Below are positions 18,780 to 31,990 of a DNA stretch of 64,000 nucleotides, one piece after another. Location: positions 29,937,004-30,001,003 of the forward strand of contig OX381710.1 of assembly GCA_947462335.1 (NCBI GenBank), in the 5' to 3' direction. A model generated the notes under the pieces. It was not told the origin of the DNA and did not search any database. It saw only the letters and a list, made by a program, of their open reading frames with translations. A program made the position numbers and the translations under genes. Every line of letters starts with the position of its first letter. Within the stretch, counting starts at the first letter, position 1. The DNA is from Harmothoe impar (lineage: Eukaryota; Annelida; Polychaeta; Phyllodocida; Polynoidae).

Positions 18780-19130
18780 CAGGAAACATAAAGTAGAGAC
18801 TCCACCCTATAGCGACTTAAAGTGGGAGTTACTATAAGGGACAGGGGTGCTTTAAGCTTGACCCTTACTAGTGACTTCATTAGCAACTCCACCCTAAAGC
18901 GACTTAAAGCCCCAGCTCTCCTATAAACAGGGCTGAGTACCTGTCCCGACTGCGCCCTGACTGTCGGTGGAGGGGTACCGAGACCTGCGGGTTTAAAGTG
19001 GGAGTTACTATAAGGGACAGGGGTGCTTTTAGCTTGACCCTTACTAGTGACTTCATTAGCAACTCCACAGTGAAGAATAGCTTTAGCGACTCCACCTGTT
19101 AGCGACTTAAAGTGGGAGTTACTATATAGT
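18780..19130. repeat. Duplicated repeat with AGCGACTTAAAGTGGGAG termini
   Basis: A 75-bp segment at 18818-18892 recurs almost exactly at 18993-19068. AGCGACTTAAAGTGGGAGTT occurs near 18811 and 19103, with a shorter GCGACTTAAAG at 18899. The same word in the form (C)TAGCGACYTAAAGTAGG marks repeat ends at 22130 and 46645, so these belong to one repeat family. Confidence 0.7.
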
Positions 19131-20175
19131 GGTTATTGAAATAGAATCTAAAAACATTCAAGGGGAATATACCTCCGGGGGAAAGGGTTTCCCTAAAGGG
19201 GAGCCATTAGAAAAACATGGGGCATGGCTTTTTTTTGGGGGGGGGGTGAAGAAGGTAGGTGACACAGGATTATTCATATTAATAAAATGAAGAATATTAT
19301 ATTATACAAGGTCAGAACGAATAGGTCGCTACCCAGTGGGCACACCACCACTGATTAGTAGCTGCTCTGGTGGCTAATGACCTTGCAGGGTGTATTATCC
19401 ATTCAGGCAGCACACAATATTTAGTAACATTTAGCATGGTATTTGTACTCAATAATTAACAGAATATTAAGCTTTTAATAAGTGATGCACATGCAGGGCT
19501 ACATATGCCTCCCTTATTAGGCGGGGCCATGCAGCTCTGGTTAGCTACAACAGCTGAAGGGCTACAGGAACAGCACTTATTAATGGTGGTTTTCATAATA
19601 ACTAAGAAGGCCTACCTTTTTAGTCCTTATTAAGCAGTGTATCAACAATCCCTGATAAAGGCTGCTTTTGCACTGTCTAATAACCATCACATGTAAGACC
19701 TTATTTGGGGTTATGCAGGGCTGCAAAAGTAGGGCTTATTCATAGCTGATTAACTATTGTCTTTGTTATGAATATCAAGCCCTGCAAATTAAGTTCTTAT
19801 CAGTCAGTGCAAGATAAGTCCTTATTAAGCAGTGAATCGACATGCCCTGATAAGGGCTGCTTTTTCACTGTCTAATAACCATCACATGTAAGACCTTATT
19901 AGAGGTTCTGCAGGGCTGCAAAAGCAGGGCTTGTTAGTAACTGATTAACCATCTTCTTTATAATGGATATTAAGCCCCGCAAATGAAGTTCTTATTAGTC
20001 AGTGCATTGACATCCCTTGATAAGGACTGTATTTGTATTGTCTAAGAACCACTTTATGTCATAACATATTAATACCCAAGGGTAAGTTGTGTGATCTTTG
20101 AGAATACTTTGTATCTCCTTGTTGTCTTCTGTTCTGGTACCTATTTGAGGGGGGAATTCACCATGATTCTACAAG

Positions 20176-20250
20176 GAGATTTGGTGGCCTAATGAGTAAG
20201 TCGCTGGACTTGTGTGTGAGAGGTCCTGGGTGCGATCCCAGAAGGAGCCA
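20176..20250 (+). repeat. tRNA-derived SINE head
   Basis: Contains an A-box-like TGGCCTAATGAGTAAGTCG and a B-box-like GGTCCTGGGTGCGATCC at tRNA-like spacing (about 20184 and 20222). It then continues into non-tRNA sequence to about 20400, as expected for a SINE body. The 5' and 3' acceptor strands do not pair well, so it is not an intact tRNA gene. Confidence 0.65.
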
Positions 20251-20996
20251 CGGCACCAAATTTTCCCAAGAGTTGTCCTGACAGGAGTCGCGTCTGTAAG
20301 TGTCAGTAGACAGACTGCAGTGAACCTTCGGTGTCCTGGTCTCCCATGAGACTTGCACAGATCCGCTTCAGCCCGTAGAAGCATAATACACTTGCGACTG
20401 GTAAAAAGATAGCAGATATCAGTGTTGACGAAGGTGGTCCTAGCCAGGAGGGGAAAAGGCTACAATGGACCACTGGAGACTCTGAGAAAAGGTTGTGACA
20501 GCAGCCATCCCAAGCTATCTGACAGTGAGTACGGTCAAGGCACATTGCACCACAGTCACCAGTTGGTTATCAGGTGTGTCAGGTTTGCCAGGGTCAGGAG
20601 CTAGGATGTGTTCACAGTGGTTGACTATGATTTGTACACTGTCAATACAAACTCAATTTTGATATAATACTTCTATTCTCACTTTTCTGTATATTGTGAG
20701 AGGTTCGATAAAACCGAAAAGAATTGGAGAAAAACTCATCCGGACCTTTTGCTTTTGCTTTACGCAAAGAAAATGGGTGCATAGCTGAAGAGAATAATAC
20801 TTCCCATCTATTTCCAAAATGAATTGAATGGGTTTTTCATTCAATCAGATTCAAATAAGACAGTTTTTGTTTGTATCTCACTGCAAATGAAGCCCTTTTT
20901 AGCCAGTGTGTGAGCATGATATATGAAGGGCTGCTTTTGCAGTGTACCTAGGGTATGCTAGGGGTACAGTAAGGTTTCGGACCACCACTTATCATC

Positions 20997-21065
20997 AGCC
21001 CCACTAGCTCATGCAATAGCACACTGGACTTTACATCTGGAGGTAAGGAGTTCTATTCCCATTGA
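20997..21065 (+). repeat. Second tRNA-like segment, probable SINE remnant
   Basis: TAGCTCATGCAATAGCACACTGG resembles an A-box region, followed at tRNA spacing by GGAGTTCTATTCCC, a B-box-like word. It is more degenerate than the copy at 20176. Confidence 0.5.
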
Positions 21066-21508
21066 TAACATTAATCTGTACAACAATCATGAATTTCCAA
21101 TGTATGTATACTGAGCTGCTTATGAATGTTATATGCTTGAATAAACAGCAGAAAGTTTCAGTGGAATTCCTTTTTAAATAGTGGCACACTGCAGCTTATT
21201 ACTAATCACTGCTTTGAAGTGCTTAATAAGAACTGCAGAGCAAGTCACTTATAAGTGCTGCTTTATAGCAGTGCGGTAGTGTCACAATTATAATCTTTGA
21301 ATAAATTTGACTTTTGTTGCCCTTATTAGCTGAATTATTGAACCTCTTGATAACTACTGATTTGAAGGGCTTTATAAGTGCTGCAGATTAGCTGACTAAT
21401 AGTTCTTACATTCTAGCCACAATATAGATGGATAATAAGCACTTCATTGGAGAGCTTATTAGTCACTTATTAAGTGTTGCTGTGCCCACTGGGTAGTAGG
21501 TGAAAAGG

Positions 21509-22142
21509 TTTAGGTCGCTAGTCAGAGGGAGGGGTGTTATCAACAGAATAAGCCTCATCTTTGTCTTGGTAAATAGTCAGAGGGAAGGGTATTATTAACG
21601 GAATAAGCCTCATCTTTGTCTTGGTAAATAGTCAGAGGAAGGGGTATTTTATGTAATATGAAGGTTATGTGAGTCTAAGTGGAAATAACCAAGGTATGAA
21701 TTCCTTTGTCTTGGCCCCCCGCTGTGGTTTAAAACAGAATAAGGTATTTGAAAGGGAGTATGATGCTTATTCTGTTATAAAATACCCCTCCCACTGACTA
21801 GTTACCTAGACAAAGATTAGGCTTATTCCGTTAATAACACCATTCCTTCTGACTATTTACCAACCTAAAGATGAGCCTTATTCCGTTAATAATACCATTT
21901 CTTCTGACTATTTACCGACCCAAAAATGAGGCCTATTCCGTTAGTACATGTAATACCATTCCTTCTGATTAATACCCCATTCACTTCCAATTAATGTACA
22001 AAGTCATGTACTACAATGTATTACCTTGAAAATAATTGGCTTTTCGGTTCCTCCATATAAAATTCCACCTTTTCCCTATACCCGTACATTTCCTCTGATT
22101 CTAACCCTTTTCACGACTTGAATTATCACCTAGCGACCTAAA
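21509..22142. repeat. Foldback element, copy 1, with 13-bp termini
   Basis: Starts TTTAGGTCGCTAG and ends CTAGCGACCTAAA. Both arms are tandem arrays of a unit of about 60 bp containing GAATAAGCCTCATCTTTG (left arm) or its complement (right arm). The dispersed repeat of 21661-21733 lies inside. A second copy of the family is at about 46078-46665. Confidence 0.8.
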
Positions 22143-22149
22143 GTAGGAG

Positions 22150-22560
22150 AATGCCGTCTCCATCATGATCAGAGACCGTCCAGCCGTCCGTCCATAGAAA
22201 AATATAGGGATCCGTCCAGTTTCGGGTGACAGATGGACAATAATTTTTGTCTCATTGACACTCAACCAACGTCTGTCCGTCCAGTCCGTCCATCACAAAC
22301 TGGAGAAACAGATATAATGGACGGACGGATCATTTCTCTCTTCTGTCCATCCATTCATCCATCCATCCATTCATCCATCCATCCATTTCGTTCAACACAG
22401 AGTGGCCAACATGGAGGAAAATGTCTGTTTTCTGATAGAAAAATGGAGGGATGGAAATATTTAAAAAGTTAGTTTTTTCTGTCTGTCCACATTTTTAGAA
22501 ATAAAACCCAGAAAATGTCGGTCCACGGATGGGTGGACAATCTTTGACGTAGACTGCCCT
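22150..22560. repeat. CCGTCC/CCATCC-rich repeat region
   Basis: Multiple GTCCGTCC, GGACGGACGG and CCATCCATC words in both orientations, with a CATC microsatellite at about 22344-22387. It looks like a decayed foldback element; exact ends are not resolved. Confidence 0.55.
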
Positions 22561-24389
22561 TCAGACAAAGGGCTTCACACCCTGGCTATATCGTTCACTC
22601 ATATAACCGAGGTTTAAGTAAAGTTAAAATCCTGTCATATCTGAGTTTTGTAATAATAACAATGGTAGAGCCATTCTGTCGCGGTAAATTTTTAGAGATG
22701 CTCAGGTCCTTTGAGGTTAACCTTTAACCTTTCTAATACAAACAGTTTATAGCTTTACATTTGTGACCTTATGATCTATGATATCTTCAAATATAATTTT
22801 CAACATGAATACGCTTTATCTCTAGCTGCTTTTTGTAATGCCATAGCCTCTCTGGGATGTTTGCAATCACATGAGGCAATTTCAACCACATGAATAAATG
22901 GCAATCCAGCAATTTTATTTGTTCAATAATTCATGGATGTCATGACAAGTGAACATTTAAATTTGTTTGTAATCTGTTTTCACCTGATCTCATTACTTTA
23001 GCGTTTCTTTATTGGAGAATGTTTGTGAGTAGATGGTTTTGGGTTTGATCTGAAGATTCTAAAATGGATACCATTTAATCAAAGCGGCCTTTGTATTTCT
23101 CATATTTCTTGTCCTTGATTTTAATGCACATCTTTTTTTAAAGTTCAATCTTCCTACCTTACTATGTGGGGTCCTAACGGTAATTGTCACAAATACAGTT
23201 TTATTAAGAAATGATAAACATTTTGGATTAATGTAGACCCCAGTCAAAACCTCTACTTTAACCGATTATTGACAAAGTTTCTCTGCCATTGTATTTTACT
23301 TTTCTTAGCCCTCTGTACTGCTGGTAATGCAACTCTATATACAGGCGTATCTGATGTTATGTGTACCACATCCGTGGCTATCTGTAGCGATTTAGAATAT
23401 CTCAGGGACTCTATTACCTGGCACCCTTATGCTATCCTTAAAAAAACATAGTTCTATAAAAATATAAACTGACCATGTTGGGGACACACAGTTAAGTGTC
23501 ATCCATGAAAGTATCAGTCAGAGACATCATCACATCCCACACCCATATGTCGTCCCAAACACTCTACCTAGACCTCTCAGCATTGCAGCAGACTCATTTG
23601 TGAATGTTGTTCTTGGATACCCAAACAGCCCAAATTACTATAGGAAAATGGCTATGCTCATAAACAAAACATTTAAATCTACAATGCAGTGTCAAAGGAA
23701 GAATCAATAACTAATTCTTATCATGTTAATCTTAACCAGAAATAAAAAAAGCTGATAGGCCAATGGCAGGACAGGGTGCCAGTAATACTCACAACAGCAC
23801 AAATATGTTGGTATTACTGGCACCCCTGCCAACTTGGGGGCATTGAGATCCAGTTCAGAAAATTTAATGACTGTTCACATATTTAACAGAGAACATGAAT
23901 TTTTTTCTATACCCTCCTTAGGGCAAGACAAAAATTAACAAAACAAAAGAGAACATGAATTGGCCATGGTATTCTGCTTAAGGTTCATGAAAATGTATAC
24001 AGGTGAAGCTGAGAATCTGGATTCAATTTCCAGGGGGAGGGGCTAGGTCCCCAATATTTCTTAAATCACCATTGGCTACCCTGAGTTGATTTGCCTAGCA
24101 AGGAATCCATACAAGTTCACAGCCAGGGCGCCAGTAATACCCCCCCCCCCTGCCAGTAATACCCCACGGTGCTCTATGCTGATGCTATCATAGAAAGTTT
24201 GAATTTTGTACCTGTATATATTTATCATTTATTTTTGGAACCACCTGGGTACCCTATTAGTGCCATAAAGACCCAATTTAGACCCAAAGGGTGTTGGTTC
24301 CATGCTGCATAGAATGCGAACGGGATACCCCATAAGAAAATGGCACATTTTGTTGATTTTCTAAAAAGAAATTAATAGGCATACATGTA
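22561..24389. other. Host DNA with repeat fragments, no gene seen
   Basis: Mostly unrecognised AT-rich sequence. A short inverted pair, GGGTGCCAGTAATAC and GTATTACTGGCACCC, lies at about 23775-23830, with a related CTGCCAGTAATACCCC at about 24150. These match the GTGCCAG part of the foldback family at 12336. Confidence 0.5.
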
Positions 24390-24766
24390 ATAGACAGACT
24401 ATGGTTATGAGAGGCTAACTCAAAATAACCACAGTAAACTGGCTGGCACCCTTATAGGAACCACAAACCCGTAATACACGTATATTGTTGGCCCTACACC
24501 ATTCTAAAAGATACTCAATATACATATGAAGAGTTTGGATGCAAAACGACATAAATCCATTTTGAGAGTTTTGAGATAACAGCACATTTCTAATTTTGAA
24601 GAAATGGTGAATAGAAAATATTTTTTCCAATCACTAATGATTAATGGGCTATAAATAAAATATCTAGAAATCGATTTTTGAAATCCTTGATTATTATTGA
24701 AAGAGAAAATAGTTGATTAAATGTGATTTTTCAGTTTTTTTGCAAAAGGACTTAGATCCCAAAGAA

Positions 24767-25520
24767 GTTTTTCTGTATTTACCCCTAAATTGGTACCAGG
24801 CATTTATTATTATTATTTTTTTACGTTTCTGGTTTGAGTAGGACATCAATGAAACACCAACATGTGATCATTAAAGATTCTTGCATCATATTTCTTTGAT
24901 TTAAATATATGAAGAGTTTGGATGCAAAACGACATAAGCACCAAAAAACAAAAACGGGGAAAAACTGGTTATAGCCATAGCCTAGGGCAAGATAAAAAAA
25001 AATTGTGGAAGATTTTTCTTAGAATGTGTCCTCAAATAGTAGATAGAGCCTGCCTAAAATGCAGTTTTTTTGCAAAACGACATAAATCCAAAAGCGTTTT
25101 TTTGCAAAACGACATAAATCCACCTTACTAAACATTGTTTCTGCATGTATGGCTCTCAATTCCTGCATGTGAAATGTCTTAAATAAACATTATTGCATAT
25201 GATGTTGCTCTCTACTGCTAAAAGTATTATCTCAAAATGAAATGAGCACTCTTACTTCAAAGAAATATGAAAAATAGACACAAAAGTGACATTTTATGAT
25301 CATGTGGATTTATGTCATTTTGCAAAAAAAAACTGTTTTGGGATTTATGTCATTTTGCAAAAAAAACATAATTGGGCATATAATTAAATCAAAGAAATAT
25401 GATGCAAGGATCTTTAATGATCACATGTTGGTGTTTCATTGATGTCCTACTCAAACCACAAACGTAAAAAAATAAAAGAATAAATGCCTGGTACCAATTT
25501 AGGGGTAAATACAGAAAAAC
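24767..25520. mobile_element. Foldback MITE with arms of about 140 bp
   Basis: The left arm (24767-24909) and right arm (25382-25520) are inverted copies sharing GGTACCAGGCATTTATT / AATAAATGCCTGGTACC and CAACATGTGATCATTAAAGA / its complement. The loop holds repeated TTTTTGCAAAACGACATAAA words in one orientation (about 24925, 25066 and 25098) and the complement (about 25311 and 25340). Another copy of the word lies outside, at about 24535. No coding capacity is seen. Confidence 0.8.
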
Positions 25521-28500
25521 AGCTTTTTTTGTCTTAGAATGGCCAACTTAACTGATAATTGCCTTCTATGGTGCATTGTTACCTAGCAACAGGCAACATA
25601 TTTGTTGATTTCCTTAGCAACCACCCTAAAAACACCATTTTTGAGTATCCTAAGGTTACCTACCCTCACAAAATTGATGCCTGTGGTTCAAATGATATCA
25701 TTTATTTTTCAGTTGTTGAACCAACAATTCCCTAGCAACAGACATTCCAATTGTCATTTCCCCAGCAACAGAAGTTAATGTCAACCCAAAAGTGTTTTAA
25801 GGACAGTTATCCTAAACTCATTGTAAGGATTTCAATTGTGCTATTTGCATTAATCCATATGAACTACTTAGTCTTAGAATGCCCTATCTAATTGTTTATT
25901 TGCCTAGCACCTAGCAATTACCTTGTTGACAGCCTTAGCAACTAGTCTAGAATAATTGTTTATGAGAATTGTAATTGAATCAAGGAAGAAATTGATACAT
26001 GCATTTAACTCTTTTTTGCAAATTTTGTTTACAGTCTTACCTATTTGACTATACTTTTTATAATCCTGTAGTTCCATAGAAATTTCAAATGGTAATTACA
26101 GTTTGTCAGTTTTGATAGTATTGCATAAACTTTTGTATAGCTTAGGTACTACATGGAGATCAGTTATTACATGCAACATACTTGCTGATCTCCCTAGCAA
26201 CCAGCCTAAAATTGTCATTTATGAGAATTTAAAGATTAAACGAGGGTAGATACGCTGGTCTGGGGGCAAGTTGACCTTAGTTTTGAGTGTGCACACAGAA
26301 AAGAATCCTGGTTTTTATGGTCTCCTACCACTAAATGTGGTTCAGAGTCATGTTATCTCTGCCAGGCAAACAAAATTGGCAATTCTTTATGAATGCTATC
26401 CCTGCTCTATATTTGTCGGACCATATATATCAATAGTAGACTGACAAATAATCAGGGTTGGAATATTTTGAAACTGAGACTTATGGGGCATTTTTTACCA
26501 TCATTTTTGGATTCAGTGACCTCAAATTAGTCTAATCAGGTAGGTCTGCCCCTGGTTTGTTTTTCGTTGTTGCACAGTATTATTATTATTATTATTGAGG
26601 AATAAGCATACAAAACGATCTTTTACCATCTCGGTTTAAAGTTCTGCGTTTATTGAACAAAATAAACACATTAAAAAAACAAGTCCGCATTCACTAGCTG
26701 GAGAGGCAATAACCAGTTAACAATTGAGTTCTAACAATTTATTTTAAGATTTATTGCATGGCATTCACTTTGACATTATAACGAAAGCGACACAAATGAC
26801 CAATGCGACTATCGCAATGACTAATCAGGTGGAAGGATAATGCGCGTCATGCTCATCACGATGTAGTCGCATTGACATTTATAGGGAAAACTATGAATTG
26901 ACAATCGAGTAGGAAGATCTGAGCACTAATTGACATATACAATAAGAATTATTCAAGGGCGATTACTAAGGATACCGCTTACTAACACAAGTGGTATAGC
27001 GATATACCTGTGTGAAGGGCAATTTGTTAATCAAAGTTTCTCCTAAGCCATATTAATTAGTCCCTTTTGTCCTTCAGCTTCAGATAGGTCTGCTTCCCCC
27101 CAATGTCAGTGAAATAGTAGTCCGCAAGTTATTTACATCTGATTCATCAGGCCTGAGAGAGTTGATTGCCTTTGTCATTGTAATATATTTAAGAGGCAAC
27201 TTTATAGCTGCCTGTCTGCTTTCCTTAAAACAAAACTAAATTATGCTATATCGATGACAGAGTAATGAGCGTAAAGAGGGTGGATGATGTTTACCCCTTG
27301 CTTTAAATTCATATTCATTAAACTAATGCAATAGAAAAGTAGGCCGTATTTGTGCAGGCGGATTAGATTATGGACCTCCTCAGTTTTCCACCATTATGTT
27401 ATCATCAGGTCATGTATTAATGCTGAAAGGGAAAAAAGGGAGAGCAAAGTCAGTACAGTAATAAACTTATTAATAGACTTCTATATCAATGTACACCCAT
27501 GAGAAATTATTTCTATTGTTATTCCCATGCAATGAGATGGACATACAATTTCTAAGCTTATTTCAATATTGGTCACTATTCTTCTAGTTACATCACTTCA
27601 CATTATTCTTGATGAAATCAGATGAAGTTTATTAACTCCAATTAAACCATGTTATGATAAATAGTCCATAACAACTATTTTACAAGTTTTTCTGTGGTCA
27701 AGATTTTTGAAAAGTACAGATATTTCTTATTTTGTCAATAAACCTATCAAAATAAATAGAAAAAAGTAATTAGTAACTGGCCACGGCTGCAGCAGTATGC
27801 ATGCATCATACTGACCATGGAGCACCAGCAGTGTCAGCAAGATACTTGCCCACGCTGTACATATTGGTGCATCGTAACTAGAAATATTGAGGCGGCATGC
27901 CATCCATAAAGGGTTCATGCCGAGAAAAAAAAGGAGCAGAAACGTGAACGTTACAGCCGAGCAGAAACGCATCTGTAGAACAGTGGTGAGACACAGCCAT
28001 ACTTGCTTAAATGTTTATATTTTCACTTTTCACAGTATTAAGAAATATTGCTATAACCCTTTCAGGGCAGAATAGTAATTGCTTGCACAGTTCTGCCCTT
28101 CGTCTTCATGATACATGACCTACATGATAGCCCTAATGAGTTACACACCTCTGCATTTATGCCTCATCCCGAAACTTCGGGTTTGCGAGTCACTCGCCAG
28201 CACTGCGTCAGTGCGACGTGAGGAGAACTTGTTTCCCCATTCTGCTTGGGTTGGGATTCACTTGGAAGCCAGATAATTTCATTCTATGAGTCAGTGTACA
28301 CTCGTCCTCCCAATTCCCTTTCGTTAACACCCTCGATCCTCTCTCCGTCCACCCACCACCCCCACATCTCCTTCCTCTACCAGGGACACAGTCCCTCTAA
28401 AAACCCTCCCAAAAGGGCAGAGAGATTGTCCAGGAAGAGGTGAGACTCGACATGGTCATCTGGAGAGACAAGGTCAATGGGTGTTTAAATTTGATATCAG

Positions 28501-31500
28501 AAGACTGGTCAATGCACCCACCCATCCACCCGACCACCCACCCATCAACCCCACCCACAAATACAGGCGATGAGTAAGTCCAGTGTCTGGATGGCCCACT
28601 GACACTATCTATTGGAAAGTTGGTGATCGTGGGGTGGGTCAACCATGGATGCAACAATGCGGCAACTATCTGTTCTGGGCTGAATCATATTTTGCCTGGC
28701 TGATCAGTGACAAAGGGGCGCTAATATGGAAAGGGTGCTAGATGTAACGATAGCAGGCGTCGGGTATTACGGCGGTAATTGAGCCAAAGAGGGAGGGTGT
28801 GTGAATGTGGCATGACCGCCTGGGGGTCTCTGGCATCACTGACCTCTCACCCATTCCCCTTCCCTACTCCCCAACCCAAAAATGACCCATACCGCCTCCA
28901 CACTAGGACAGATTACCTATGAAGCGCCATATTCACCACACAAAATGCAATTCTGTATGTTAACGTTCGGTAATGTTAATATGGTGGTTTTAATGCGTTT
29001 TTAGGATATGGCGGAACTTGAAATAATGAATTCGAAGGTCGAGCCTGGTCTTCTGCAATACACTGTTCTCGTAGGCCATATTAATACATGCCATTATGAA
29101 GTCGATGCTTTTCATGCCCTTGGCCCTGCGACCTATAGTATTACCGGTAGGACTTCCCAAGTCAGCCAGAGCCTCAGTGGGTGGTATGCCACGAAAATGG
29201 CGCTTCACAATTACTATAAGGAAAAACGGAAAGGAACTATTGGCTGAGTTTGCCCCCAGCTGCTGGGTTGCGCTGAGTCATACGATAGGCACTGATAGGC
29301 TCCAACTCGGGGGGCGCGGGTTGCCTGGGTGGTCAGTAACAATTGGTGGTCGAATCGGTGCGACGGGCGGCCGCCATCAGGCGGGAATTAGTCAGGCAAA
29401 TTGAAATGGTGGCCCACTGGGGTGGGGCTGACAGCACAAAGGTCCGAGATAGGCACGGGGGCAACCCAGACACCAACGACCTTTTAGCCTACCTCGTATG
29501 GCAAACCTACCGCGTAGAATTGATGGGAAGGTGTAGCCAAATACCTTATGTATTCAATATGCATTGGCTTGATTTTCTACTATTGGCATTAGGTTGTAGA
29601 CGAGAAGCATAATCTTTGCTAGACTTGAAAAAGAAACGCAATTATATACTGCTTTGTTTGAAACTGATAGTCTAGCCATCTTTGAAAATTAATTAACACG
29701 ATATATTTCTGTTCGGATGCTTTCATTAGTATAGAAACAAAAATAATATGTCGGGAGTACATGAAAGCGGGATGCATGTTCAGAATCTTGTCAAATACTG
29801 TGTCTGATAATAAAATGGAAGTTTCCAACACAGCTCTCCATGTAGCAACTCTCGCCATCCGGGCCATTCTGAGCGTGAATACCTCTTCGAGAATGGGGAC
29901 ACAATGCGGAAATTCAACACGCCCTCCCCGTGGGAGAAGGAACAGCTGAAAATAAAAGCAGAAAGGAGTTCAACAAATTGGAAATTATACCCACTATTCA
30001 ACATTCCCCACAGCCACCCACCCCTTCAGCCATTCCACTTAACGAGCTTTTTGTATGGGGACGTTGTGATAAGCATTGTCATCGTGCTAGTTGTGAGGCC
30101 CTTGTTATCTTGTCATAGCTGAGACAATGTAAGGACATCGACACGATCCAATTATATCTAATGAAATTTCCATTTGGGTCATTCCATTTAGTGCAGAAAA
30201 ACCTTCAGGCACTTAGTAATGAAAAGTAAATATTTCTCAACCAGAAAGTAAGCCCCCCGCATCCATTACAGTGCTGTCGGATTACTGTACGATACCTAAT
30301 GCTGTTCGCTATAGTAACATCGGAATTGAATGGATTCTGAGTATAAGCTTGATATTGGGTAGGGGTTAAATCAAATAATAGTATCAGGCTTGATAGCAAG
30401 AAATGTTTTTCTCCATTGTTTCTAGAAATCCGGAAGTAAAAATGTAAGAGAGTGTATTTAAATCAAATTGTAGCATCAATAGAATTAACATATTATACAT
30501 AATAATATATGTATGCGTCTCAATAGGCAAGCCTGTGGTTTACTGTTGTCTATTCCAACCCTATAACTCTAAGTTATTTTACTGGATTGCACCGAATATA
30601 TTCCGCCGCAAACAAATTCTGACGATTTGTTGACCAAGTTTCACTACATCAGAATTGGAAGGTTGAGCGATAGATCAGTGTCCGCCTAATAGTTTGTATG
30701 TTGTTTGGAATATACCCCTTAATCTAAAGAGGAATAAGAAACAACTACCGACAAGGACAATTTTCTATTATCCGAAGAAGGCCCCTTTACTCAGATGCAA
30801 TCAGAAATACACGGCACCGAGCGGAGAGGAGGGTAGGGTGAACCGCGCATGACCCAACCACTAGTCGGCCACTGTTCTTTCACACTATATTATCACAGCT
30901 TATGGGTATGCTGTGGCTTTCTTTTGGAAATTCTTATTTGGGTTATTGTCAGCCATAAGGTAATGATGTGCTCTATCCTGTCTATCCCCGTTTGAAGGGG
31001 TAGTGACCGACTTTAGGTACTAGATATAGAAGTGGCTGACTCATGGGTGGTTTACCCTAACGGTTATTGGGAGGCTTGTCACATTTGTACTTAAACAAAG
31101 TGAGGCAAGTGGCTAAGTAGTATATGGTCCAGAGGGACCGTGCTGTTTACGACCTAATGGACAACACTACACGCCTTGAATATCTTAACGTGTTTTTCTC
31201 TGGGATGCAGGATGCCATTGTTTGCTGAAGTTCAAAGTAAATCCACCATTTTCTATATACAAGTGGACCAATCAAATCATTGTCACACTTGGCCATGATT
31301 GGCAAATTTTGGTCATGACCAATTTGGTCAAGGCTATATGCATGTTGGCCAATTTGGTCATCACCAAACCTCATGACTTCAATCCATCAAATCCGCCAAC
31401 TTTGGTGACATTTGCCCATGACAAAACTCGCCAACCTTGATCAGCTTTGGCCATGGCAAAATTCGCTTGACTGTCGAGCCCCTCTACGATACCAAAAAAG

Positions 31501-31689
31501 TGTAATAGTGGGGGGGGAAATTCAAAACTTTTGTAAAGCTAAAATTGACCCCCAAAAACTGTAAAAACATAAAAATGTCTTTCAAGTTGCATTAAAAAAA
31601 GTAGGGTCGGCCCTGTTTTGATAGGGTCGGTCGGGTCACCTGAAACAAACCTTCTCTTTTTTGGGCCTAGGCTACACTGGATTTGCAAC
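25521..31689. other. Host DNA, no gene seen; RFX-like sites near the left
   Basis: Long non-coding stretch. The part at 25570-26210 repeats a segment containing C(C/T)TAGCAAC about six times, including GTTACCTAGCAAC, which fits an RFX X-box. A (TAT)n microsatellite lies at 26578-26596 and a CACCC-rich stretch at 28517-28560. GC-richer patches at about 28250-28900 and 29240-29480 may be regulatory. No domain-bearing frame is present. Confidence 0.45.
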
Positions 31690-31990
31690 GCCATATTACT
31701 GATAAACAAAGGTTGGTGACCAAACAAATAGCACTGGGTGACTTCAAATAGTGCTCTCTGTGACCAGGAATTCTTGTGTGACTATACAAATAGCATGCGG
31801 TGATGGATACAAGTAGTATGTGTTACTCATTTGTAGGCTCACCACATCAAAGCTGCCGTTTGCACGTTTGTATGGTCACCAAGACTGATTTGTATGGTTT
31901 CAAGTAATGTTTGTAAGGTCATGTACGATGTTCAAATGGTCACAGACAGCTATCCATAATCATATTTAATATGGTCACCAAATGATATGT
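31690..31990. repeat. Imperfect inverted repeat of GTGAC/CAAATAG words
   Basis: Words such as GGTGACCAAACAAATAG on the left are echoed in complement (TTGTATGGTCACC, CAAATGGTCACAG) on the right. This suggests a decayed palindromic element; boundaries are not resolved. Confidence 0.45.

Larger units (their letters stand above)
19329..21496. mobile_element. 2.2 kb non-autonomous DNA element with 16-bp TIR
   Basis: Bounded by perfect inverted 16-mers, CTACCCAGTGGGCACA at 19329-19344 and TGTGCCCACTGGGTAG at 21481-21496. The interior is a set of degenerate repeats (CCCTGATAAGGGCTGCTTTT, with GCAGGGCTGCAAAAG) at about 19650, 19850 and 20012, with periods of about 160-200 bp. It contains no transposase frame. 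Two tRNA-like segments at 20176-20250 and 20997-21065 appear to be SINE insertions. TAGGT precedes the left end by two bases and directly follows the right end, perhaps a remnant of duplication. Confidence 0.7.

Noticed and set aside
20176..20250. Intact tRNA gene
   Set aside because: A- and B-box words are present but the acceptor and other stems do not pair convincingly; a SINE head is the better reading.
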